The notes beneath the pieces are model-generated. The model was given only the letters and a program-made list of their open reading frames with translations. It did not search any database and was not told the DNA's origin. Below are positions 1-7,226 of a DNA stretch of 13,370 nt, piece after piece (the first letter of the stretch is position 1; each line of letters opens with the position of its first letter). Both the position numbers and the translations under genes were made by a program. The DNA is from Gammaproteobacteria bacterium (GTDB taxonomy: Bacteria; Pseudomonadota; Gammaproteobacteria; Steroidobacterales; JABDKV01): NCBI GenBank assembly GCA_029862285.1, contig JAOTXR010000019.1, positions 1-13,370 on the forward strand. Reading direction: 5' to 3'.

Positions 1-34
1 TATCCGGTGGTCCCGGTGGAAGCATCATGGTCAT
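1..34 (-). CDS. Possible start of a leftward gene, truncated by the window edge
   Basis: Only 11 codons are visible, reading M-T-M-M-L-P-P-G-P-P-D, and the frame is open to the edge. The reason to list it is a strong ribosome-binding site: on the minus strand AAAGGGGG (positions 43-50) lies 8 nt upstream of the ATG at 32-34. This would make it divergent from the TPR gene to the right, sharing the 35-228 gap. The product cannot be identified from so few residues, and the short open stretch could be chance. The flanking sequence to the left would settle it. Confidence 0.35.
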   Translation of the reverse strand, partial: MTMMLPPGPPD

Positions 35-89
35 CGTCACAACCCCCTTTATTGGTTTGTGCTTTGAGCATAGTTCGGTCACAGTCTAA

Positions 90-127
90 ATGCGAGGCGC
101 ATGCCCGATTGCATATATAAGGCAATC
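90..127. repeat. Two short inverted repeats in the divergent gap
   Basis: ATGCG (90-94) pairs perfectly with CGCAT (98-102) around a 3-nt loop, and GATTGC (107-112) pairs perfectly with GCAATC (122-127) around a 9-nt AT-rich loop. The second is followed by TTTT. They lie between a putative leftward start at 34 and the rightward TPR gene. They could be operators, or the second could be a weak hairpin terminator. Stems of 5-6 bp are short enough to arise by chance, so this is only a candidate regulatory region. Confidence 0.25.
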
Positions 128-184
128 TTTTAAGTTTCTGAACTAATATAGATTTTCCGAAGTTCTAGCCGCCGGTTGCTCAGC

Positions 185-190
185 TATAAT
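185..190 (+). promoter_or_regulatory. Candidate -10 box (TATAAT) for the TPR gene
   Basis: A perfect TATAAT lies 38 nt upstream of the probable ACG start at 229, so transcription would begin near position 197 and leave a leader of about 30 nt. The -35 region around 162-167 matches the consensus poorly. The call rests on the -10 and its position. Confidence 0.4.
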
Positions 191-228
191 CACGGGCTAA
201 GCGTCAGTACGAAGAGGGAGAGGCCGTC

Positions 229-2235
229 ACGTTTAAGATACTGAAAGCGATTTCCGCCGAAATCCAGCGCCGGGAGGTCCTGCGGGTTGTCGCTGTCTAC
301 GCCGTCGGTGCCTGGCTGATGTTGCAGATCGCCGAAGTAACCGCCGAACCGCTGGGTTTTCCTGCCTGGACGCTTCGTGCACTGATTATCGGCTCGATCG
401 TTGGTTTTCCCGTGGTGTTTTTTCTCGCCTGGGTGATCCGGATCGAACCGGAGGGTCTGCTGTTCGACTTGCCTTTATGGCGCGGCGATTCCGAAAGGGT
501 CAAGCAAAAAACTGACTATGTGGTGGTTCTTTCGGTCACTGCGTTGTTACTCATCGGCGCGTACACGATTGGTGTAAAAGTGTTTCGCGATATGCCGGTC
601 GATACGCAAACTCTGGCCTCTCAGTCATTCACCCTCGTAGAGGCACCACCCAACTCCATTGCTGTAATGGCCTTCGAGAATTTTGGTGGAGCGGAGGATG
701 CCAATCACTTCGGCAGCGGACTGGCCGAAGAAATACTCATCATGCTGGCGGGTCTGCGCGAACTCAGTGTCGCAGCGCGCAGTTCCTCGTTTCAGTTTCG
801 CGGCCAACAGATCGACATACGCGATGTTGCCCGCAACCTTTCTGTTCGCTATGTACTCGAAGGCAGCGTGCGTCAGTCCGGAGATCGGATACGTGTTAGC
901 GCGCAATTGATCGACGGTGCAGATGGCTATAATGCCTTCAGCAAAACCTACGATCGAAAACTGGAAGATATTTTTGCGATTCAGGAGGAAATTGCCGCTG
1001 GCGTGGTCAACGAGCTGAAGATTGCATTGTCAGTCGACTCAGAGGAGCATCTGCAGGAGAAACCAACCGAAGATATCGGCGCTTATGTTTTTTATCTACA
1101 GGGTGTCGAGCGCCTGCGTAGCCCGGGGGACATGGACGTTTTCAACGCCGCCAGCCAGCTTTTTCGCAGTGCCCTGGACATAGATCCAAATTTCTCTCGC
1201 GCTTATGCCGGTCTCTGCGAAGCGCATTTGAGCCTCTATGAATTTAATTACGCCACTAGCGACTTCGACAAAGCTGAAGCCGCTTGCGACAAGGCGGCGG
1301 AACTGGACCCTGGCCTCAGCAGCGAAATCCAAATCGCTTTGGGCACCCTTTACCGCCATCGCGGCTGGTATGAAAAGGCCGAAGAGAAACTGAGCCAGGC
1401 AATCGCGATGTCGCCAACGGCGGTGAATGCGTACATCGAACTGGGTGAGATCCGCATGATCCAAGACCGCCGTGACGAGGCTGAAGCGACTTTTCTGCGC
1501 GCGGTTGACTTGAAAAAGAACTACTGGCGAGCTCTTGAGGCCACGGGCCACTTCTACTACAACACCGAAAACTATGCCGATGCAGTCAAGTACTTTGAAA
1601 TGGCCAGTAATCTCTCACCGGACAGCGCGGCTGGCTATAGCAGCCTGGGTGCTGCCTACTGGATGCTTGGTGAGAGCGAACAGGCTCGCGTCGCGTACGA
1701 CCGATCGCTGGAACTGAAGCCAACCCGACGCGGCTACACTAATATGGGTTTGCGCTATTATTATGCCGGCCAGTTTTCCAATGCAGTGGACATGCAAGAA
1801 AAGGCTTTGGAAATCGCACCGGATGATCACCGGCTGTGGGGACGCCTGGCAGAATCGCATCGGTTTGTACCGGGCAACGAGACGCTGTCTGCCGAAGCCT
1901 ACGCTCGCGCTGCCGAGCTGGCCGAGGCCAATCTGGAAATTAACGAACTCGACTGGGCGACCATTGGGCTGCTGGGTCTGTATTACGCTCATCTGGGCGA
2001 CAGTACCCGGGCACTGGATCTGGTAGACAAGTCGGTAGCGATTTCACAGAGAAACGCCGAGGCACTTTATTACCAGGCACTGGCACGGTTAAAGACAGGC
2101 GACCAGGACGGTGCAATTGACGCGCTGGTCGACGCCGTCGCAACCGATGAGCAATATCGTCAGTTCATCGTCTCAGATCCTGATTTTCAACCGATCAAAG
2201 ACACCGAACGCTTCGCGAAACTACTGACCCCCTGA
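229..2235 (+). CDS. Membrane-anchored TolB-like / TPR-repeat protein
   Basis: This is a long inner-membrane protein with a soluble TolB-N-like domain and a TPR solenoid, of the kind often annotated as adenylate-cyclase-like or TPR protein. No cyclase domain is present. Numbered from the ATG at 319, membrane helices lie near residues 21-42 and 66-89. The TolB-like domain (IAVMAFENF at 114-122, then a YVLEGSVR motif) runs to about 240. Degenerate TPR repeats fill about 255-625. The ATG at 319 would cut into another hydrophobic helix. The frame is open upstream to a stop at 187, and the 30 extra codons encode a basic stretch (I-Q-R-R-E-V-L-R) plus the first half of that helix, as in relatives starting with a K/R-R-N-V-F-R motif. 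A GAGGGAGAGG sequence (214-223) sits 5 nt before ACG 229, giving 668 residues. There is no ATG, GTG or TTG between 187 and 319. Its role is probably protein-protein interaction; the ligand is unknown. Confidence 0.8.
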   Translation, partial: TFKILKAISAEIQRREVLRVVAVYAVGAWLMLQIAEVTAEPLGFPAWTLRALIIGSIVGFPVVFFLAWVIRIEPEGLLFDLPLWRGDSERVKQKTDYVVVLSVTALLLIGAYTIGVKVFRDMPVDTQTLASQSFTLVEAPPNSIAVMAFENFGGAEDANHFGSGLAEEILIMLAGLRELSVAARSSSFQFRGQQIDIRDVARNLSVRYVLEGSVRQSGDRIRVSAQLIDGADGYNAFSKTYDRKLEDIFAIQEEIAAGVVNELKIALSVDSEEHLQEKPTEDIGAYVFYLQGVERLRSPGDMDVFNAASQLFRSALDIDPNFSRAYAGLCEAHLSLYEFNYATSDFDKAEAACDKAAELDPGLSSEIQIALGTLYRHRGWYEKAEEKLSQAIAMSPTAVNAYIELGEIRMIQDRRDEAEATFLRAVDLKKNYWRALEATGHFYYNTENYADAVKYFEMASNLSPDSAAGYSSLGAAYWMLGESEQARVAYDRSLELKPTRRGYTNMGLRYYYAGQFSNAVDMQEKALEIAPDDHRLWGRLAESHRFVPGNETLSAEAYARAAELAEANLEINELDWATIGLLGLYYAHLGDSTRALDLVDKSVAISQRNAEALYYQALARLKTGDQDGAIDALVDAVATDEQYRQFIVSDPDFQPIKDTERFAKLLTP

Positions 2236-2264
2236 TGGCACCAGAACAGGGCGATTGCGGTCAG

Positions 2265-2915
2265 TCAGATAGCACTGGTGGCCGATACTGCGCCGAGAGA
2301 ACCGGCGATGAGTAGCTGAGCGGGAAAATAGGTGCCCAGGGTCAGCGCCTGGCCCGAATGCCAGTTACCGCGGAAACGCCGCAAGCCGATCAATGTATCG
2401 GACGTGAGAAACAAAAGCGCCCCAACGCCGGCCAGTGCGAGTCCAGCCAGGCGCCAGTTTTCCACCGCCAACCAGGTCATGGTCACAATGGAAATGACAT
2501 ACACAAACACCGCGGCACGTATAACCTTTTTCTTTGGTTTGATGAAATAGAACACGCCGATACCAAAACCCAGCCACAACGGCAGCACGTAGAAATTCGG
2601 ATCTGAGGGAAGGCTGGCAAAAGCCGTGATGTAACACCAGTGTGCAACGAGGAATGCGCCCAGCCCGGCGAGAAAACGATCGCGCGGCAACATCAGCATG
2701 ATGTCGCCTACGAGTGAAAAACAAAGACCTGCAATAATCCACGTCCGATAAGCCGGTGGCGCATGCTGCGCCAGCAACACTGCCAGCGTGATAATCAGGA
2801 TCGTCGCCGCCGGTTTGAAGAAATAAACCAGCCGGCGTCGCCCGGCGTAGTCGTAACGGATACACAACACTGCACAGACCAGTGCCGCGGCGGCCAACAG
2901 GGAAATGATCAACAC
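2265..2915 (-). CDS. YhhN/TMEM86 family integral membrane protein (lysoplasmalogenase-like)
   Basis: The 216-residue protein is almost entirely hydrophobic, with about seven or eight predicted membrane helices, the usual size and shape for the YhhN family (PF07947). Conserved polar positions of the family are visible: K34-P35, the G70-D71 pair in SLVGDIML, H92 in a VAHWCY context, and an S-D pair in FLTSDTLIGL near residue 172. Characterised animal and some bacterial relatives hydrolyse the vinyl-ether bond of lysoplasmalogens; that activity is not assured here, since many bacteria with yhhN lack plasmalogens. The start is GTG. It follows the M49-type gene by 20 nt on the same strand and is the last gene of the leftward cluster. 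It converges with the TPR gene, with only 29 nt between the stops and no convincing terminator. Confidence 0.85.
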   Translation of the reverse strand: MLIISLLAAAALVCAVLCIRYDYAGRRRLVYFFKPAATILIITLAVLLAQHAPPAYRTWIIAGLCFSLVGDIMLMLPRDRFLAGLGAFLVAHWCYITAFASLPSDPNFYVLPLWLGFGIGVFYFIKPKKKVIRAAVFVYVISIVTMTWLAVENWRLAGLALAGVGALLFLTSDTLIGLRRFRGNWHSGQALTLGTYFPAQLLIAGSLGAVSATSAI

Positions 2916-2935
2916 GAAGCCGGATTAACTCCGGG

Positions 2936-4639
2936 CTAAAGACCGAGCACGTCTGCACCCTGCTCGAACACGATATCCACCGGTATCCCGGCAGTATTTA
3001 GCCGGTCGAGATCAGTTTGCAGGGCCTCGGGAATTACTCCAATGGAATCCATAAGCTGTTGCGTGGCTGCGTAGTCGCCGTCACCTTGCAATGTGAGTAT
3101 CCGCCTCGACAGTGCGTCAACAGCCTGGCGCATTTGCTCGAAGTTCACCTGGTAATGACCTGCATCGGTGCGATCGAAAGCACCGGCCTGATCGAAGAAA
3201 TTGAAACGCACCATATTGGCGCGGCCATGCGCGCTGGATGCGCCGAAACGCACCGAGCGGAAGATGCCGGCGAGGAAGGTCGCGTAATGATCCATCAGTT
3301 TTTCTTCCGGCAATTCGCCGTTGTCGGTGAGCCAGGTGATCATCCACAAACCGAGGATATCCGCCTTGCCCTCCTCGGTCGCCGATGCCAGTTCCTGCAG
3401 GGCATTGCGTACCGTTCCCCGTCCATTGATGGTGTTTTTTACGCCCAGACCATGGGCAACTTCATGGAACATTGTGTTGGCAAAAAACGCATCGAAAGTA
3501 ATGTGCTGACGCTGGGCAGGATCAATGAGGGTGTCGTTAATTGGCATGAGTATCTTGTCGAATTTTGCCCGCATGGCGTTCTTCAATTGTAAGCGGCGCG
3601 TGCCTTTTGCCAGTTGGACCTCCTCATCATTGGGCAGGTTGATCGCGATTGTCTTGCTGCCGGCGTTACTGTGCCCCGCGTAGAAGATTACATCATAAGC
3701 ATTGAGATCCGAATCGCTACCGGGGCTCTCCGTTTTGTACTCGTCGGGTACCGGTAGTGCGCGCTGCAGGTCAGGCAGAAACGACGCAAAACGTTGCAGA
3801 CGTTCGCTCCAAGACATGTCCTTTAGCAACACGTATGCCTCATAGGCTGCGCGATAGTTAAAAAGCTGGTCCTCGTAGTTTTCGATGGCACCGATAACGA
3901 CATCGATCTTATTATTTTTCATGTCCAGCCACGCCATGTCGCTGGGCGTGTAGTTATCTGTGACCAGCGCATCGGCACGCAGCCGCAGGTAATCACGAAA
4001 CTCCTCGTCTTCGGCGAAATCAGATGCCTCGAGCAGCAGTGCCGCAGCGGCTTCGAGCCGATCCTCGTAGGCCTCATGAAAAGGGACGGTATAAAGTTCG
4101 CCGCTATCGTCCCGGCGTACCAGCGAATAAAGCCCCTGCTTGTCATCCATGGTGGCTTGCTCGAATTCCTCACGGGTCATGTCCGCAGGATAGAAATTCG
4201 CACCGAGTGGTTTTTCATCGACGCCCTGGAGAAACGGTTTGTCGCCGGCCAGCCGATCCCACGGGCCGTAATTAATACGAGCAAAATCACGCGCGTCTTC
4301 TTCCACCGCGGCCAGAAACGGCCCGGGCTCTCCATAGGCCTGGAGCCAGAACAACTCATCCATGATTTTGGCGGCACCTATCAACAGCCTGATCATGATG
4401 CGCTGGTTATCGCTCAGTTCACTGAGATCGGCCGACAACCTGACCGGAGCATAGATATCGAACCGCTTTGCGGCGCCGGCGCTTGCAACATAACTGGCCC
4501 TGCTACCGGCACCTGCGGCTGCCGGTGCAGCATCGTCCTGTGCCGTCGCCGGGGTTGATGGCGTCTCTGGTGCACATGCGGCCAGAACGCTAATGAAGAA
4601 GAATGCGACGTACACGCGCGTGGAAAATAAGTTCTGCAC
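2936..4639 (-). CDS. Dipeptidyl-peptidase III (M49)-type zinc metallopeptidase lipoprotein
   Basis: A predicted zinc-dependent exopeptidase anchored in the envelope, 567 residues from the start chosen here. The GTG at 4637-4639 has an AGGAG sequence 8 nt upstream and gives a textbook lipoprotein signal: T-R, a hydrophobic core, and lipobox LAAC with Cys22. An ATG 33 codons upstream would overlap the preceding GFA gene by 74 nt and bury the signal, so I rejected it. The +2 residue is Ala, consistent with outer-membrane sorting. The zinc site is visible as HEVAHGLG (H402, E403, H406) followed 16 residues later by EEGKAD, where a Glu supplies the third ligand. This matches the short-motif HExxH branch of the DPP III family rather than the HExxGH form of eukaryotic DPP III. 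Substrates are unknown. It lies 25 nt after the GFA gene and 20 nt before the YhhN gene. Confidence 0.82.
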   Translation of the reverse strand: MQNLFSTRVYVAFFFISVLAACAPETPSTPATAQDDAAPAAAGAGSRASYVASAGAAKRFDIYAPVRLSADLSELSDNQRIMIRLLIGAAKIMDELFWLQAYGEPGPFLAAVEEDARDFARINYGPWDRLAGDKPFLQGVDEKPLGANFYPADMTREEFEQATMDDKQGLYSLVRRDDSGELYTVPFHEAYEDRLEAAAALLLEASDFAEDEEFRDYLRLRADALVTDNYTPSDMAWLDMKNNKIDVVIGAIENYEDQLFNYRAAYEAYVLLKDMSWSERLQRFASFLPDLQRALPVPDEYKTESPGSDSDLNAYDVIFYAGHSNAGSKTIAINLPNDEEVQLAKGTRRLQLKNAMRAKFDKILMPINDTLIDPAQRQHITFDAFFANTMFHEVAHGLGVKNTINGRGTVRNALQELASATEEGKADILGLWMITWLTDNGELPEEKLMDHYATFLAGIFRSVRFGASSAHGRANMVRFNFFDQAGAFDRTDAGHYQVNFEQMRQAVDALSRRILTLQGDGDYAATQQLMDSIGVIPEALQTDLDRLNTAGIPVDIVFEQGADVLGL

Positions 4640-4647
4640 TTTGTTGA

Positions 4648-4652
4648 CTCCT
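4648..4652 (-). promoter_or_regulatory. Ribosome-binding site that decides the M49-type start
   Basis: On the minus strand AGGAG lies 8 nt upstream of the GTG at 4637-4639. It supports the GTG over the upstream ATGs, which sit inside the GFA reading frame, and places the lipoprotein signal at the extreme N-terminus. Confidence 0.65.
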
Positions 4653-4664
4653 GCGCAGGCAATA

Positions 4665-5111
4665 CTACGCATTGACGTACCTGACGCTGACATCCCCAAT
4701 CCAGTTGCGGCGCCGGCGCTCCAGCCGATTCTCGACATGCTCTCCGTTGAAATCGACGTCCACGGTGTTCAGGCTTAACTGTTCCACGTCGTCCAATGTA
4801 TTGATGTTGATAACGGCAAAACGCTGATTATCTAATTTGCAGGTGGCGAAAAGCATGACACCGCAGCGATTACAACGGAAAAATTCCGCCGTTTGGGTCC
4901 CGAATTCGTAACTCGCAGCCATCGAGGCATGCTGTACCGTCACTTCGAGCCGGGCGCCCGGCCCGGAAGTGTAGCGGGCGCCGAGACGAATGCAAAAACT
5001 GCAGGTACAGCGGCGCACCGGCCATTGGGCCGGCGCGCTATCGGTGCTGAATACATAGCGGACGCCGCCACAGTGGCAACCGCCGGAATATGAGGGGGTC
5101 TGCGCGGCCAC
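4665..5111 (-). CDS. GFA / CENP-V domain zinc-binding protein
   Basis: A 148-residue protein of the glutathione-dependent formaldehyde-activating (GFA) fold, PF04828. Seven cysteines sit in the family pattern: GGCHCGGVRY gives C12 and C14, CTCSFC gives C35, C37 and C40, and FRCNRCG gives C80 and C83. These bind two zinc ions in characterised members. The founding enzyme was described as accelerating S-hydroxymethylglutathione formation, but most family members have no proven substrate, so I do not assign that reaction. There is no signal peptide, so it should be cytoplasmic. The start is GTG, 12 nt after the stop of the proteasome-like gene. The C-terminal 40 residues (V-D-F-N-G-E-H-V-E-N-R onward) match the usual end of the family. 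Confidence 0.85.
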   Translation of the reverse strand: MAAQTPSYSGGCHCGGVRYVFSTDSAPAQWPVRRCTCSFCIRLGARYTSGPGARLEVTVQHASMAASYEFGTQTAEFFRCNRCGVMLFATCKLDNQRFAVININTLDDVEQLSLNTVDVDFNGEHVENRLERRRRNWIGDVSVRYVNA

Positions 5112-5123
5112 AAGCCTCGCGTT

Positions 5124-5696
5124 TCAGCGCCGCAATTCGACGGTATAACTGGTTGCCGGCAGGCCACAACCGTCATCGAATTCACACGCGGCCCCGATAC
5201 CGGCGATCGCGATTTCCTCCGCGGAATCCAGACGATCGTAAAGTGCCTGCATCGCACCGATAGCCAGAGTTCTGCCGGAACCGAGAGCGAAAAAGCGCTC
5301 GTATTCGCTGACCGTCCGGTAACTATCGATTTCGAAGATGCCCTGTGGATTGGCCACGAGCATTGCAAGCTGGCTCGATTCAACCGGCTGATCTTTTTCC
5401 TCGCTGGTATCGATGTGATAGTCGGTCTTGATGATCGAATGCAACCGGCGCATCGTCTCGAAGATTTTGCCGCGATCGGTAAAATCCAGTTGCTCGGCAT
5501 GGTTTCGGATAAGGCTCTCCATGATGTCCTGTGCCGCCGCCCAGCCGGCCAGTCCGAGATAGTTATCACGAAAAGAAATGATTTTTTCATGATTGACCAC
5601 ATGTTGTGCCCGCAGCAACAGCGAATCATCGCTCTGCAGAGTGTCCGCGGCAATCGCCGCCTGTCCGCGCTTTTTCACAACAACGATTATTGACAT
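5124..5696 (-). CDS. Proteasome-like Ntn-hydrolase (HslV/20S beta-subunit fold) with predicted Ser nucleophile
   Basis: This 190-residue protein aligns along its length with HslV and 20S beta subunits. It has an N-terminal I-I-V-V-V-K-K strand, the IAAD motif with Asp18 (Asp17 of the mature chain), a Lys at 38 in HEKI corresponding to the active-site Lys33 of HslV with a four-residue insertion, and ALGSGRTLAIGA with G139-S140-G141. The expected nucleophile is residue 2, exposed after Met removal; here it is Ser, whereas HslV and 20S beta subunits use Thr. Related proteobacterial proteins are often mislabelled as MFS transporters, but there is no membrane segment. No HslU-like ATPase is visible in the window. 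The ATG follows the lipoprotein stop by one base and lacks a clear ribosome-binding site, so translation is probably coupled. Substrate and regulator are unknown. Confidence 0.8.
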   Translation of the reverse strand: MSIIVVVKKRGQAAIAADTLQSDDSLLLRAQHVVNHEKIISFRDNYLGLAGWAAAQDIMESLIRNHAEQLDFTDRGKIFETMRRLHSIIKTDYHIDTSEEKDQPVESSQLAMLVANPQGIFEIDSYRTVSEYERFFALGSGRTLAIGAMQALYDRLDSAEEIAIAGIGAACEFDDGCGLPATSYTVELRR

Positions 5697-5697
5697 G

Positions 5698-6357
5698 TTA
5701 TTCGGTCGTCGCTGCAGTTTTTTTCATCGCTATCAGGGCGTCCAGATCAACCTGGCCCATTCCTTCAACCAGCTTTTCAAACGGCATGTTTTGCGCGTCG
5801 AGATGCACGGTAAATCTATCATCGACGAACACCATTATTTCGCTGATGCTCTGGTCACCGCTGCGCTGCATGCGCTGGAAGGACTTGTGACCTTTGTACG
5901 TCGTGGTTTTTTCGAAACCGTTTTCGTCTTCCTTGTCGACTTCCGTTTCGAACAATTCAATGCCCATCTTGGCGAGACCGCTAACAGCGCCCAAGTCGGT
6001 AATCATCAGGCTCATACGTGTGTCATCTTCACCGTATTCGGCACGTGCTTTTGAAACCTTAATGCCAATACCGGCGCGTTCGGCATCGAAACTTGTGCGC
6101 TTGAGACCGACCAGCTCCTCGGGCAACAACGACTTTAGATCAGCCGCAGATACCGATTGATCACCATTTGACAGCGCGTCGCCCACTCGCTTGAGGGCAT
6201 CCTCGATATTCTGCGGCGGGTCGTCCGCAACCAAACCGTCGACCTTGTCGCGAGCATCCTGCGCCATTTTCGCAGCAGCATCGTCCAGATCGTCTTTTTT
6301 GGAACAGGCAACCAGTGCGGCAGCCAACATGAAAACGAGCAAAATATTTTTTGTCAT
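5698..6357 (-). CDS. Uncharacterised lipoprotein
   Basis: I do not recognise the family. The 219-residue product starts with a classic lipoprotein signal: hydrophobic residues 5-16 and lipobox LVAC with Cys18. Ser at +2 predicts the outer membrane. The next 60 residues are acidic and rich in Asp, Lys and Ala (K-K-D-D-L-D-D-A-A-A), probably helical. From about residue 70 it becomes a mixed alpha/beta domain (Y-K-G-H-K-S-F-Q, then I-M-V-F-V-D-D-R-F-T-V). There are no cysteines other than the lipidated one and no recognised catalytic motif. A GGGG sequence lies a few bases upstream of the ATG. It is the first gene of the leftward cluster, just downstream of a predicted terminator, so it should have its own promoter or depend on read-through from yibQ. 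Confidence 0.72.
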   Translation of the reverse strand: MTKNILLVFMLAAALVACSKKDDLDDAAAKMAQDARDKVDGLVADDPPQNIEDALKRVGDALSNGDQSVSAADLKSLLPEELVGLKRTSFDAERAGIGIKVSKARAEYGEDDTRMSLMITDLGAVSGLAKMGIELFETEVDKEDENGFEKTTTYKGHKSFQRMQRSGDQSISEIMVFVDDRFTVHLDAQNMPFEKLVEGMGQVDLDALIAMKKTAATTE

Positions 6358-6389
6358 CTCAACCCCAGCCGGGCTTATGCCCCCTTAAG

Positions 6390-6415
6390 AAAAACGGCCA
6401 GTCCTTATGGCTGGC
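6390..6415 (-). terminator. Rho-independent-type terminator after yibQ
   Basis: On the minus strand GCCAGCC and GGACTGGC form a stem of about seven pairs with one bulged A and an ATAA loop, followed two bases later by five T's. The arms lie at 6409-6415 and 6397-6404 in plus coordinates. It begins 11 nt past the yibQ stop and ends 33 nt before the lipoprotein start, so it should separate the envC/ctpA/yibQ transcript from the downstream cluster. The stem is short, so read-through is possible. Confidence 0.6.
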
Positions 6416-6425
6416 ACGTCTGATG

Positions 6426-7226
6426 TTAGTGCGACGCGCCTGTCGCGTCACGTTCAGTCAGCGCCGAATCTGCCTGTTCTTGTCGCAACGCAATGAGCTG
6501 TCGCACAGAAACCAATCGTATGCCGCGGGTCGCAAGCCGCGGTAGTTCACGTTCGAGCACGGCAATTGTTACCGGATACGGATGCGCGATGCCGAGGGCG
6601 TTACCGCGGCGTGACGCCAACGCATACAGATCTTCCAGACGCCGGAGGATCTCGTCCTCACTTGCCTGCTCTGAATCGATGAACAGATCCCGACGTGTTG
6701 CGGCAACACCCTGTTCACGCGCCATGCTAAGTGCAACGCTCGATTCAGTAGTAACGCTATCGATAAAAAACAGGTTGTTATCCTGGAGATCGTTCATCAA
6801 CCACGTCATGTGGCCTGGATGCCGGGTGATCAGGCTGCCCATGTGATTGTTCACGCCGCTGACATGCGGAACCGACTCCATACCGGCACGCAGGACCGCA
6901 GTAACACCCAGCCGGGTGGTATCGAGCTCGATACCCATTTCGCCGACGGGTCTTTCTGAGTCCAGCGGCTGCATCGGCAAGTGCAGCAGGATTTCCTTTC
7001 CACTCGCATATGCCGCCGCAGCCATCGAAGCACCATGTGGAGTATTCGGAATGATGGCACACGCGACCGGACCCGGCAGCGCAACCGCGCGATTACCCTC
7101 CTCATAACGATAACCCAGATCATCAATGATGATTGCGATTGCCGCTGGCGCCGCATCGGCGCCACTGATTGCGATCAGGCCGGTCAACAGGAGCCACCGG
7201 AAGGAATGATGTTTGCGGTCGATCAC
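6426..7226 (-). CDS. yibQ: Divergent polysaccharide deacetylase family protein (YibQ)
   Basis: A predicted periplasmic protein of the YibQ/DUF610 family (PF04748), a divergent branch of the NodB-like deacetylase fold. The chosen start is GTG at 7224-7226, giving 266 residues. It overlaps the ctpA stop as GTGA and puts a signal peptide at the N-terminus: basic R-K-H-H, a hydrophobic core, cleavage around A-D-A-A. The ATG 33 codons upstream lies inside ctpA and adds only a polar extension. Family motifs are visible: I-I-I-D-D-L-G-Y with D35-D36, H-L-P-M-Q-P-L, and G-V-N-N-H-M-G-S. The Asp pair and the later His are the expected metal-site positions. No substrate has been firmly assigned; linkage to envC and ctpA points to cell-wall work. 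It ends just before a predicted terminator. Confidence 0.88.
   Translation of the reverse strand: MIDRKHHSFRWLLLTGLIAISGADAAPAAIAIIIDDLGYRYEEGNRAVALPGPVACAIIPNTPHGASMAAAAYASGKEILLHLPMQPLDSERPVGEMGIELDTTRLGVTAVLRAGMESVPHVSGVNNHMGSLITRHPGHMTWLMNDLQDNNLFFIDSVTTESSVALSMAREQGVAATRRDLFIDSEQASEDEILRRLEDLYALASRRGNALGIAHPYPVTIAVLERELPRLATRGIRLVSVRQLIALRQEQADSALTERDATGASH

Noticed and set aside
2236..2264. A hairpin between the convergent TPR and yhhN stops
   Set aside because: GGCACCAG and CTGGTGGCC pair imperfectly around a loop of about 30 nt with no T-run, and one arm lies inside yhhN.
3017..3592. A long open frame opposite the M49-type gene
   Set aside because: It runs antisense to a gene with clear family motifs and resembles no known protein. 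It is a shadow of the GC-rich codon pattern, like the similar antisense frames over ctpA and envC.
4640..4738. An ATG start 33 codons upstream for the M49-type protein
   Set aside because: It would overlap the GFA gene by 74 nt and put the lipoprotein signal inside the chain. The GTG at 4639 has a well-placed AGGAG.
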